From: Alistipes sp.
GTDB lineage: Bacteria > Bacteroidota > Bacteroidia > Bacteroidales > Rikenellaceae
NCBI GenBank assembly: GCA_017630735.1
Contig: JAGBUS010000111.1
Coordinates: forward strand, 1-32,843
Direction of reading: 5' to 3'
Length of the DNA: 32,843 bases
The position numbers and the translations under genes are program-made. Below the pieces are notes generated by a model. That model saw only the letters and a program-made list of their open reading frames with translations. It searched no databases and was not told where the DNA came from. How positions within the stretch are numbered: position 1 is the stretch's first letter; each line of letters begins with the position of its first letter. Positions 23,339 through 31,300 of the stretch are shown piece by piece.

Positions 23339-23991
23339 TTATTGTTGCAGGCGGTTCGGGAAAGCGTATGCAGTCCGCCATTCCAAAGCAATTTATGCTT
23401 TTGGGAGGTATGCCTGTTGTGGCACGCACCATCAACACCTTCTCTGATGCTCTACCAGGAGCGGAGATTGTTGTGGTACTTCCAGAGGAGCATCTCGCGA
23501 TGTGGAAGAATCTTGCGGCACGTTTTGATGTTGCAGTGCATAAATGTGTTGCTGGTGGCAAAGAACGCTTCCACTCAGTAAAGGCAGGTATAGATGCACT
23601 ATCTGATAATGTAACATCTATCGCGGTACATGATGGCGTAAGAGCACTCATATCCAAGAAGCTTATAATACGTGCAACCTTGGCTGTAGAGGATAATGAA
23701 GCGGTTATTCCAGTAATAAATGTTGTTGACTCGTATCGCAGAGTTACTGCCGACGGCTCGGAGATTGTGCCACGCAGCGAGCTACGCATAGTGCAAACAC
23801 CACAAATATTTAAGAGCGAAACACTACGCCGCGCCTACGAACAGGAGTTCGACGCTTCGTTTACCGACGATGCATCGGTTGTGGAGGCTACAGGCGTAAG
23901 TATAACCCTCGTCGAGGGCGAAGATAGCAACATTAAGCTCACGACACCAGAAGATATGGAGTGGGCAGAATGGTTCTTACAAAGAGATTAA
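23320..23991 (+). CDS. ispD: 2-C-methyl-D-erythritol 4-phosphate cytidylyltransferase
   Basis: IspD makes CDP-methylerythritol in the MEP route to isoprenoids. The 223-aa product has the nucleotide-binding VAGGSGKRMQSAIPKQFM (residues 9-26), VHDGVRALIS and TPEDMEWAE near the end, with normal length. Its ATG lies inside the preceding gene, a 19-nt overlap. No later ATG keeps the AGGSGKRM loop, so the overlap is real. The downstream hairpin at 24007-24049 ends the operon. Confidence 0.93.
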   Translation: MGKRGVIIVAGGSGKRMQSAIPKQFMLLGGMPVVARTINTFSDALPGAEIVVVLPEEHLAMWKNLAARFDVAVHKCVAGGKERFHSVKAGIDALSDNVTSIAVHDGVRALISKKLIIRATLAVEDNEAVIPVINVVDSYRRVTADGSEIVPRSELRIVQTPQIFKSETLRRAYEQEFDASFTDDASVVEATGVSITLVEGEDSNIKLTTPEDMEWAEWFLQRD

Positions 23992-24006
23992 ACGGATTAA
24001 TACGTA

Positions 24007-24049
24007 AATAAGGAGTTGCCTAACCTTAAAGGTTGGACAACTCCTTATT
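24007..24049. terminator. Hairpin between ispD and the convergent DUF4923 gene
   Basis: AATAAGGAGTTG (24007-24018) pairs with CAACTCCTTATT (24038-24049), and an inner AACCTT/AAGGTT pairing extends the stem. It starts 15 nt after the ispD stop. The T-run is weak on both sides. Confidence 0.75.
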
Positions 24050-24053
24050 CTAT

Positions 24054-24173
24054 GAAGCAGTATAACAAGAGTTAGTTTTAGGCGCACGCAGTCCGAAAAA
24101 CCGCAGTTTACTTGGCGTAAATGAGGATTTTGAGGACAAGTGTAACGCCAAAATAACCTTGTTAGACAGCTTC
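24054..24173. repeat. Structured 120-bp repeat-like element with 16-bp terminal inverted repeats
   Basis: GAAGCAGTATAACAAG (24054-24069) and CTTGTTAGACAGCTTC (24158-24173) are inverted repeats matching at 14 of 16 positions. Inside, TTGGCGT (24112-24118) pairs with ACGCCAA (24145-24151). The inner edge meets the stop codon of the DUF4923 gene (24173-24175). From memory, similar sequence recurs in Bacteroidales intergenic regions. Confidence 0.6.
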
Positions 24174-24805
24174 TACCTGATAAATACAATGGTAAGATAT
24201 ATATCCCCAAAACTCTGGAGAACACCTTGCGCCATAATATAGGTTTGATCTGTAGCTAACTCAGGATAGTTCTTGATGAGCATTTTTAATACATCACGCG
24301 CATCAATCATCACCAACAAACGCTCCGACACGATACGTAGATATCCCTTTGCATTATATGTTTCACCATCAATGACGGTAGAGAGCGTCATACCCGACGT
24401 TGTCTCGTCATAATTTATTGTTCCATCCTGCAAGGCATCACGTGTGGAAAGTACCGCCATGCCATTACGACGCAAAGTAAGCGAGCAACACCCCTCGATT
24501 ATACCATGCTTTCTTAGTTCCGCAAGACCATACCCCTCAAGTTGTGAGAGTGCCATCTCAGCCAAAGGGTTATCTCCGAGATACTGCAATGTCGCCGACT
24601 TATACTGCCACGTACCAAGTGTCTTGCTACGCGCAGGGGCAGTGCTACGTATCTCATCGTATGGCGATGGCTTTGATGTATCCTGCGCAGGAGCACCAAG
24701 AAGCTGTCCCAGAGCCTTACCAAGGTCAAATTGTGCAGATGCCTCCGAAGGTGCTACGACAGCACAAAGTAGTGCTAGAATTAAGAGTGCTACAAATCGC
24801 TTCAT
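24173..24805 (-). CDS. DUF4923-like secreted protein, diverged paralogue
   Basis: A 210-aa protein with a signal peptide (about residues 1-24, cut near ASAQ). The pattern follows its upstream neighbour: a short FDLGKALGQLLG start, a linker, TLGTWQYKSATLQY (GTW motif), and lipocalin-like beta strands (CSLTLRRNGMAVLS, GYLRIVSERLLVMIDARDVLKML). It starts 9 nt after the neighbour and is likely a tandem duplicate. Role unknown; envelope location is inferred. Confidence 0.75.
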   Translation of the reverse strand: MKRFVALLILALLCAVVAPSEASAQFDLGKALGQLLGAPAQDTSKPSPYDEIRSTAPARSKTLGTWQYKSATLQYLGDNPLAEMALSQLEGYGLAELRKHGIIEGCCSLTLRRNGMAVLSTRDALQDGTINYDETTSGMTLSTVIDGETYNAKGYLRIVSERLLVMIDARDVLKMLIKNYPELATDQTYIMAQGVLQSFGDIYLTIVFIR

Positions 24806-24814
24806 ATATCGATT

Positions 24815-25411
24815 TTATCTTTCGAGAGAGAAACCAATCATCATACCATCGTAGTTCTCAGCAAACTTTGCAATGCCATTAAGTATGGATACCTTTGAGC
24901 CCAACTTAACAAGGAAATCGAAGAGCTTTGAACAATCAAACACGACATCCATATTCTCGCCATCGATATAGGCATATCCTGTCATCGAGCCGAGCTTAAG
25001 CAACTTTGATGAGAACTCCATAACAATCTTATGTGTTGACGCATCAAAAGTATAGGTGCCTGTTAATGTACGTTTGCCGAGCACCATTGAGAATGTATTG
25101 TCGGTGTTATACGTAAACTTACAAACACCTGGCTTAATACCTACATAATTATAGGCATTCTGCAACTTTGTCTCCATGCCTGTAACAGCTGCATTTGCCA
25201 AGGCACCAGCCAAGGCATCATCACTCTGCAAGCGCACTGCTGGAGATACGTAATTCCAAGTACCTGGGAGCATCACCTCGGTTGCCTTACCACCTGTAAC
25301 ATTATCAATAATGCTTGTTGCAGCACCCTTCAATAGGTCACCCAATGACTGTGCTGATAGAGATGTCATACATAGGAATATGACACCTACAATTGCTATA
25401 ACTTTCTTCAT
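24815..25411 (-). CDS. DUF4923 family secreted protein (lipocalin-like)
   Basis: A 198-aa protein with a signal peptide (residues 1-20, LSAQ). It shows SLGDLLKGAATSIIDNVTGG, LPGTWNYVSPAVRLQSDDAL, FTYNTDNTFSMVLGKRTLTG and the closing YDGMMIGFSL, the pattern of Bacteroidales DUF4923 proteins. No function is established for the family. It follows nadE by 67 nt, with a hairpin in between, and is followed by its paralogue after 9 nt. Confidence 0.88.
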   Translation of the reverse strand: MKKVIAIVGVIFLCMTSLSAQSLGDLLKGAATSIIDNVTGGKATEVMLPGTWNYVSPAVRLQSDDALAGALANAAVTGMETKLQNAYNYVGIKPGVCKFTYNTDNTFSMVLGKRTLTGTYTFDASTHKIVMEFSSKLLKLGSMTGYAYIDGENMDVVFDCSKLFDFLVKLGSKVSILNGIAKFAENYDGMMIGFSLER

Positions 25412-25436
25412 AATCCGATATTTACTGATTTAAAAT

Positions 25437-25470
25437 ATGTAGCGCGCGACATAAAGTGCGCACGCTACAT
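25437..25470 (-). terminator. Hairpin downstream of nadE
   Basis: ATGTAGCG (25437-25444) pairs with CGCTACAT (25463-25470), with further imperfect GC pairing inside. Only a weak ATATTTT follows on the minus strand, so termination may be partial and the DUF4923 genes could be read through. Confidence 0.55.
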
Positions 25471-25478
25471 AGGTTTTA

Positions 25479-27422
25479 TTAATTCTCCAACTCACGCTCC
25501 ATATCCTCAATCTCCTGCATCCAAGCACGTACCTGTGCATCTGATGGCATGTGCAAGTCGCCACGTGGTGAGAGACCCACAGCACCTACCTTAGGACCAT
25601 CAGGCATTGCAGAACGCTTGAACTGCTGCGAGAAGAAGCGACGGAAGAAGACCTTAAGCCACTTTAGAATTGTTGCCTTATCGTAGACACCCTCGAAGGC
25701 AAGATTTGCCAACATAGCAATCTTTGTTGGAGCATAACGACGGCGTAACGCACAGTAGAGGAAGAAGTCGTGAAGATCGTATGGACCTACCAAATCCTCT
25801 GTTCGCTGTGCTATCTCGCCACCCTCTGATGGAGGCAATAGCTCAGGGCTTACTGGAGTATCTACAACATCCAACAACGCTGCACGCAAGGCACCCTCAG
25901 CACGATTGTTAGCATACCAGTCAACCATATACTTAACCAAGGTCTTAGGTACTGAAGAGTTGATGCCATACATAGACATTTGGTCACCATTGTATGTTGC
26001 CCAGCCGAGAGCCAACTCACTCATATCACCTGTACCGATAACCATACCGCCACACATGTTTGCAACATCCATCAAAATCTGAGTACGCTCACGTGCCTGA
26101 GAGTTCTCGTATGCTACAGAACACTCTGACACATTTAGACCAATATCCTTGAAGTGCTGCTCACACGCATCCTTAATAGGTATCTCACGCAACGTACAAC
26201 CCAACTCCTTAATCATAGTTAGAGCATTCTGGTATGTACGACCTGTAGTACCGAAACCAGGCATAGTAACACCAATAATCTTCTTACGATCGAGACCCAA
26301 CAAATCGTATGTATCACATACAGCAAGAAGTGCCAATGTAGAGTCAAGACCTCCAGAGATACCCATAACTACAGTGTCACATGATGTGTGCTCAAGACGC
26401 TGAGCAAGACCTGCACTCTGGATAGCAAATACCTCCTTGCAGTGTGTTGCACGTGCCTCCTCATTCTCAGGAACGAAATAGATAGGCTCAATGTGACGGC
26501 GTAGGTCGCCATGGTGACATATCTCGTCAACATCGATCTCTACAACGCGCATATCTGGAGCCTCAGGATAATAGAACGTGTTACGCGCAGCACGACGTGT
26601 AGTGATGTACTCCACGTCAATATCTGCAATAACCATACGGTCGTTGCGCACAAAACGCTCGCTGACGCCCAATACTCTACCAAGCTCAGCAACAACGGCA
26701 TTACCCGCAAAGACAAGGTCGCTCGACGACTCACCATGACCAGACGATGCGTAGACGTATGCTGCCATTGTTCGTGACGACTGCTCAGCGATAAGCGAGA
26801 TTAGGTAGTCGTGTTTGCGAACACTCTCAGGAGATGCCGAGAGGTTGAAGAGCAACTTAGAACCCTGCACCGCCTGCATAGATGATGGTGGCACAGGCAC
26901 CCACATATCCTCGCAAATCTCCACGCCAAACTCCACGCCGTGGATGTCGAACATAAGATCGCTACCGAAAGCACACTCCTGACCTGCGAAGCGTATCACA
27001 CGATCCTTGATAGAGTATCCTGATACCCACCAGCGAAGCTCCGAGAACTCGCCATAGTTAGGTATGTAGCTCTTTGGCACGATACCCCACAACTGTCCCT
27101 GTCCGATGATGGCAGCACAGTTGTAGAGACGGTCGGCATATACTACAGGAAGACCCACGATACCGATGGTAGGGATATCTGCAGTCTGCTCCATAAGCCA
27201 TGCGAGAGCCTTCTCTGAGTCGCTGAGAAGCTTCTTCTGCAACACCATATCGCCACAGGTGTAACCTACGAGCGACAACTCTGGCATAACAACAATCTCG
27301 ACACCCTCCTTAAAGGCGTCCTCCATAATCTTGAGAGCACCCTCAGCATTGCTGTGAGCATCGGCGATATGTACACGTGGCACTGCCGCCGCAACTCTCA
27401 TATATCCATATTGGTTGTTCAT
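25479..27422 (-). CDS. nadE: Glutamine-dependent NAD(+) synthase
   Basis: NadE amidates nicotinic acid adenine dinucleotide to NAD. The 647-aa product has both expected domains: a nitrilase-type glutaminase (Glu48 in PELSLVGY, Lys117 in VPKSYIPNYGEF, Cys170 in VEICEDMW) that frees ammonia, and an ATP-pyrophosphatase synthetase domain with SGGLDS at 356-361 and GTGDMSELALGW further on. The length is that of the bifunctional form. Start at 27422: MNNQYGYMRVAAAVP; Met8 is a possible alternative. Upstream is a 167-bp spacer with GGGTA repeats and then the pepT 3' element. Confidence 0.96.
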   Translation of the reverse strand: MNNQYGYMRVAAAVPRVHIADAHSNAEGALKIMEDAFKEGVEIVVMPELSLVGYTCGDMVLQKKLLSDSEKALAWLMEQTADIPTIGIVGLPVVYADRLYNCAAIIGQGQLWGIVPKSYIPNYGEFSELRWWVSGYSIKDRVIRFAGQECAFGSDLMFDIHGVEFGVEICEDMWVPVPPSSMQAVQGSKLLFNLSASPESVRKHDYLISLIAEQSSRTMAAYVYASSGHGESSSDLVFAGNAVVAELGRVLGVSERFVRNDRMVIADIDVEYITTRRAARNTFYYPEAPDMRVVEIDVDEICHHGDLRRHIEPIYFVPENEEARATHCKEVFAIQSAGLAQRLEHTSCDTVVMGISGGLDSTLALLAVCDTYDLLGLDRKKIIGVTMPGFGTTGRTYQNALTMIKELGCTLREIPIKDACEQHFKDIGLNVSECSVAYENSQARERTQILMDVANMCGGMVIGTGDMSELALGWATYNGDQMSMYGINSSVPKTLVKYMVDWYANNRAEGALRAALLDVVDTPVSPELLPPSEGGEIAQRTEDLVGPYDLHDFFLYCALRRRYAPTKIAMLANLAFEGVYDKATILKWLKVFFRRFFSQQFKRSAMPDGPKVGAVGLSPRGDLHMPSDAQVRAWMQEIEDMERELEN

Positions 27423-27589
27423 AATAGTTAAGTTTATACAAGTTGTGATGGGTATTATGGGTAGAGTTGTGGAGTTCCACTAAAGTTCTGGGTAATTATA
27501 GGCGGTTTTTTACCCAGTCCTACCCAGAGCGAAGCGGCTTTACCCAGTACTATCTCACTTTTTACCTATCACTTTTCAGTTTTCACTCA
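27423..27589. repeat. GGGTA/TACCC repeat region upstream of nadE
   Basis: Three direct TACCCAG units (27511, 27521, 27541) and inverted GGGTA units to their left (around 27449-27500) can form alternative hairpins, for example CTGGGTAA with TTACCCAG. No clear -33/-7 promoter is visible in this stretch for nadE. Confidence 0.5.
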
Positions 27590-27715
27590 TTTTGTTGTTA
27601 GAAGGGGTTAGATGCGCCCTCGATTAAGAGGCGGTGGCGATGGGCTGTACTAAATCGTACCGCCCATTGACACCAACGATTGAGAGGGTGCAGATGACCC
27701 CTTATCACAACAAAA
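27590..27715 (-). repeat. Structured element abutting the pepT stop codon (copy 1)
   Basis: A 126-bp near-palindrome starting at the base after the pepT TAA. Nested stems on the plus strand: TTTTGTTGT/ACAACAAAA (9 bp), a TAG/ATC internal loop, AAGGGGT/ACCCCTT (7 bp), a TAGA/GATG internal loop, TGCGCCCTC/GAGGGTGCA (9 bp, one G-U), then GGTGGCGATGGGC/GCCCATTGACACC and a GTAC-N6-GTAC apex. Copy 2 at 28985 keeps the loops and apex but changes stem bases in a paired way. No T-run follows, so it is not an ordinary terminator. Confidence 0.85.
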
Positions 27716-28933
27716 TTACTCTGCCCAGATGCGAGCAAGATTAATAATTGTATTCATCGCCTTCTGCATGGTTGTGAGCGATGCATACTCATAACGACCA
27801 TGGAAGTTCATACCTCCAGTGAAGAGGTTTGGACAAGGAAGACCCATAAATGAGAGACGTGAGCCATCGGTACCACCACGGATAGGCTTAACAAGTGGCT
27901 TAACACCTGCCTCAATCATAGCCTTCTTAGCCTTCTCAATAACCTGTGGATGTGGCTCAACCATCTTACGCATATTGTAGTACTGGTCGCGCATAGAGAG
28001 TGTTAGCACCTTCTCGCCATACTTGCGCTGGAGGAAGTTGACAACATCCCACATAAGCTGCTTCTTCTGCTCAAACTTATCTGAGTCGTGGTCACGGATG
28101 ATGTAGTTAATCTCAGCCTCCTCAACAGAGCCCTTAATACCTACACAGTGGAAGAAGCCCTCGTAGTGCTCAGTGAACTGAGGACGCTGGTCAGCAGGAA
28201 GCAATGCGTTCAACTCGCAAGCGATATCGATAGCATTAATCATCTTGTTCTTAGCCATACCAGGGTGAACATTACGACCAGCAATAGCGATCTTTGCACC
28301 TGCAGCGTTGAAGTTCTCATACTCCAACTCACCCTCCATACCACCATCCATGGTGTATGCGAAGTCTGCAGCAAACTTCTTAACATCGAAATAGTCTACG
28401 CCACGACCAATCTCCTCGTCAGGAGTGAAGCCTACACGAATCTTACCATGCTTAACCTCAGGATGTGCCATAAGCCACTCCATAGCAGTAACAATCTCAG
28501 CAACACCTGCCTTGTCATCAGCACCGAGGAGTGTTGTACCATCGGTGTGAATGAGAGTGTGACCCTTGAAGAATGACAACTCTGGGAACTCCTCAACACG
28601 CATCCACACGTTGTTGCCAAGCATAATATCACGACCATCGTAGTTCTCCAAGACGTGAGGCTTAACATTTGCACCGCTCATATCTGGTGCAGTATCTACG
28701 TGAGATATGAATCCGATAACTGGAGCATTCTCCATGCCCTTAGTTGCTGGAAGTGTAGCCATAACATAACCATACTCATCCATCGTAACCTCCTTAAGAC
28801 CCAATGTCTCAAGCTCCTCCTTAAGGTGACGAAGAAGCACCTTCTGCTTATCGGTAGAAGGGAACGTGGTGCTTGACTCATCAGACTGAGTATCAAACGA
28901 TACGTATTTCAAAAATCTCTCTTTTAAGTCCAT
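27716..28933 (-). CDS. pepT: Peptidase T (tripeptide aminopeptidase)
   Basis: A 405-aa cytoplasmic M20-family dizinc aminopeptidase that removes the N-terminal residue from tripeptides. Metal and catalytic residues are visible: His78 and Asp80 in SHVDTAPD, Asp140 in GADDKAGVAEI, and Glu173/Glu174 in TPDEEIGRG, with MDGGMEGELEYENFNAA and RGGTDGSRLS further on. It lies downstream of the OPT transporter gene, with copy 2 of the structured element between them and no clear promoter of its own, so co-transcription is likely. Peptide import followed by hydrolysis is a natural pairing. Confidence 0.95.
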   Translation of the reverse strand: MDLKERFLKYVSFDTQSDESSTTFPSTDKQKVLLRHLKEELETLGLKEVTMDEYGYVMATLPATKGMENAPVIGFISHVDTAPDMSGANVKPHVLENYDGRDIMLGNNVWMRVEEFPELSFFKGHTLIHTDGTTLLGADDKAGVAEIVTAMEWLMAHPEVKHGKIRVGFTPDEEIGRGVDYFDVKKFAADFAYTMDGGMEGELEYENFNAAGAKIAIAGRNVHPGMAKNKMINAIDIACELNALLPADQRPQFTEHYEGFFHCVGIKGSVEEAEINYIIRDHDSDKFEQKKQLMWDVVNFLQRKYGEKVLTLSMRDQYYNMRKMVEPHPQVIEKAKKAMIEAGVKPLVKPIRGGTDGSRLSFMGLPCPNLFTGGMNFHGRYEYASLTTMQKAMNTIINLARIWAE

Positions 28934-28984
28934 ATTTTATAGTGTTTTAGTTTTTTGTTTTTTACGTTTATATAGGTTAACAGA

Positions 28985-29109
28985 TTTGTCGTCAGAAGGG
29001 GTTAGATACAACGCTCGGCGAATTTCTCAGCGATGGGCTGTACTTGGGCGTACTGCCCATTGCTGGGAACATTCGTTAGCGGCAGTAGATGACCCCTTAT
29101 CACGACAAA
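28985..29109 (-). repeat. Structured element after the OPT transporter stop codon (copy 2)
   Basis: A 125-bp element 4 nt after the OPT TAA. Stems: TTTGTCGT/ACGACAAA, AAGGGGT/ACCCCTT, TAC/GTA, CGCT/AGCG, CGAA/TTCG, a 15-bp stem ending CAGCGATGGGC/GCCCATTGCTG, and a GTAC-N6-GTAC apex. Compared with copy 1, the outer T-A becomes C-G and TGC/GCA becomes TAC/GTA: both sides of the pair change together, which points to selection on base pairing. Confidence 0.85.
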
Positions 29110-29113
29110 TTAA

Positions 29114-31099
29114 TTACTCCTCTACTTTTGCGCGTCGCGAATGCCAAATAAAGTAAGCAATGATTGCTGCGTACATCACGATGCCGAGATAGATAGCACC
29201 CATTGAGCCTGCCCAATCGGTGAGTACCCAATCAACACCGGCAAAGGCGAGGATAGCACTTACAACACCCATCAACGCACCACCAGCGATGAAGCCTGAT
29301 GCGATAAGTGTACCACGGCTATTGTTAGCCTTAGCCTTCTCAGGAGTAGCCTTACGGTTTACTGCCCACGCTACAAGACCACCCACTACAAGAGGAGCGT
29401 TCAACTCCATAGGGATAAACATACCGAGTGCGAATGGCAATGCTGGCACCTTAGCAAAGGTAAGGATAAGAGCAATAAGAGCACCGAGACCATAGAGAAT
29501 CCAAGGTGTCGCACCACCTGTCATAAGAGGCTTAATAACCGCCGCCATAGCATTTGCCTGAGGCGCAACAAGAGCATTCTCACCAACAAAGCCGTATGTG
29601 TCGTTCATGATGATCATAACACCAGCAACTGTAGCTGCCGATACTGCAGTACCCACAAACTTCCATGTCTGCTGCTTCTTAGGTGTTGTACCGAGCCAGT
29701 AACCTACCTTCAAATCGGTGATGAAGCCACCCGCCATAGAGAGTGCTGTACATACCACACCACCAATAACCAATGCTGCAATCATACCGCTTGTACCCTC
29801 CAAACCGATAGATACCAACACGAGAGATGATAGGATAAGGGTCATAAGGGTCATACCCGATACAGGGTTAGAGCCTACGATAGCGATAGCATTTGCTGCA
29901 ACGGTAGTGAATAAGAATGCAATAACAAAGACAATCAACAACGCGATGATGGTCTGGAACCAGTTATGCAACACACCAAACTGGAAGAAGAAGAGTGTTG
30001 TAACAAGCACTGCGATGATAACGGTCATGATAACCTTCATAGAGATATCGCGCTGAGTACGTGGCTCCTCAACAGCTACCTTCTTACCACCCAACTCGTT
30101 CTTAGCCAACGAGAGTGCCGACTTGATGATACCTGCCTGGCGGATGATGCCGATAAGACCAGCCATAGCGATACCACCAATACCGAGTGGACGACCAATC
30201 TCGCGGAAGATACCCTCTGGTGTAGACAAAGCATCGTAGTTGATACCCATAGATGCAAGAGTATCAGGGAGCGTTGCAGGATCGAAAGCACCGAGGATAG
30301 GTGTAACCAAAGGAATAACCACAAACCATACAAGAGCCGAGCCACCTGCAATGATAAGTGCATACTTCAAACCGATGATATAACCAAGACCAAGCACCGC
30401 AGCCGAAGTATTAAGACCAAAGGTTAGCTTAGCGTTAGCTGCCAATGCCTTACCCCAGCCCCACATCTGTGTTGAGAGTGACGATACCCACGCACCAAAT
30501 GTAGATACGATAAAGTCGTAGAGACCACCGATAAGACCTGCAGCCACCAAAATCTTAGCCTGCGAGCCACCCTTCTCTCCCGACACCAACACCTCTGTTG
30601 TTGCTGTAGCCTCAGGGAAAGGATACTTACCGTGCATCTCCTTAACGAAGTACTTACGGAATGGAATGAGCAATACGATACCGAGGATACCACCGAGCAA
30701 CGATGATAGGAACACCTGGTAGAACTGTGCATCGAGACCAAGGATATAGAGCGCAGGGAGCGTGAAGATAGCACCCGCCACGATAACACCTGAAGATGCA
30801 CCAATAGACTGGATAATGACATTCTGACCGAGCATATTCTTCTTGCCACGCATCTGACCAAGACCTACGGCGATGATGGCAATAGGAATAGCTGCCTCAA
30901 ACACCTGACCTACCTTAAGACCAAGATATGCCGCAGCTGCTGAGAATAGCACTGCCATAAGAACACCTATCGACACAGAGTATGGAGTAACCTCCACTGG
31001 AGTCTGGTCGGCACCCATAACAGGGTTGTACTGCTCGCCCTCACGAAGCTCGCGATATGCGTTATCTGGGAGCGATGTAATCTGTTGTTTTTCCTGCAT
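29114..31099 (-). CDS. OPT-family oligopeptide transporter
   Basis: A 661-aa inner-membrane protein made almost wholly of hydrophobic helices, with family motifs YSVSIGVLMAVLFSAAAAYLG near the N terminus, GQNVIIQSIGASSG, and KYPFPEATATTEVL. OPT/YSL proteins import small peptides or metal chelates, usually with protons. The nearby pepT supports peptide uptake, which is inference. A consensus promoter lies upstream, divergent to valS. Confidence 0.93.
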   Translation of the reverse strand: MQEKQQITSLPDNAYRELREGEQYNPVMGADQTPVEVTPYSVSIGVLMAVLFSAAAAYLGLKVGQVFEAAIPIAIIAVGLGQMRGKKNMLGQNVIIQSIGASSGVIVAGAIFTLPALYILGLDAQFYQVFLSSLLGGILGIVLLIPFRKYFVKEMHGKYPFPEATATTEVLVSGEKGGSQAKILVAAGLIGGLYDFIVSTFGAWVSSLSTQMWGWGKALAANAKLTFGLNTSAAVLGLGYIIGLKYALIIAGGSALVWFVVIPLVTPILGAFDPATLPDTLASMGINYDALSTPEGIFREIGRPLGIGGIAMAGLIGIIRQAGIIKSALSLAKNELGGKKVAVEEPRTQRDISMKVIMTVIIAVLVTTLFFFQFGVLHNWFQTIIALLIVFVIAFLFTTVAANAIAIVGSNPVSGMTLMTLILSSLVLVSIGLEGTSGMIAALVIGGVVCTALSMAGGFITDLKVGYWLGTTPKKQQTWKFVGTAVSAATVAGVMIIMNDTYGFVGENALVAPQANAMAAVIKPLMTGGATPWILYGLGALIALILTFAKVPALPFALGMFIPMELNAPLVVGGLVAWAVNRKATPEKAKANNSRGTLIASGFIAGGALMGVVSAILAFAGVDWVLTDWAGSMGAIYLGIVMYAAIIAYFIWHSRRAKVEE

Positions 31100-31138
31100 A
31101 ATATTTTAGTTTTTAGTTGTTACGCACATATAATCAAA

Positions 31139-31169
31139 CAAAGATACGCAAAATATTTGAGACTACAAA
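31139..31169 (-). promoter_or_regulatory. Promoter of the OPT transporter gene
   Basis: Minus strand: TTTG (31169-31166), 19-nt spacer, TATCTTTG (31146-31139). Full consensus, with a 5' UTR of about 35 nt. Confidence 0.88.
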
Positions 31170-31206
31170 ATCTCTATTAAAATGAATATTTTTCGACTAT
31201 TATCTA

Positions 31207-31237
31207 TTTGTTTTTTCGCCATTTATTCGTATCTTTG
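31207..31237 (+). promoter_or_regulatory. Promoter of valS
   Basis: TTTG (31207-31210), 19-nt spacer, TATCTTTG (31230-31237). Full consensus. It is divergent from the OPT promoter, with 37 nt between the two -33 elements. The 5' UTR is about 58 nt and shows no T-box or attenuator structure that I can see. Confidence 0.88.
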
Positions 31238-31300
31238 TCCGATTATATGCTTTAACGAGCAAACAACACTATAGGACAATAAACTAAAAAACTATATATT

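Noticed and set aside
27601..27700. GTTAGAT next to stop codons, reminiscent of integron attC core sites
   Set aside because: The GTTRRRY and RYYYAAC halves are in the wrong order and orientation for attC, no integrase is present, and the genes are not cassettes.
28088..28576. 162-codon open frame antisense to pepT
   Set aside because: Opposite the catalytic core of pepT, with no domain, promoter or start context.
31238..31300. T-box or attenuator in the valS leader
   Set aside because: The leader is only about 58 nt, AT-rich and without a hairpin or anticodon-pairing motif.
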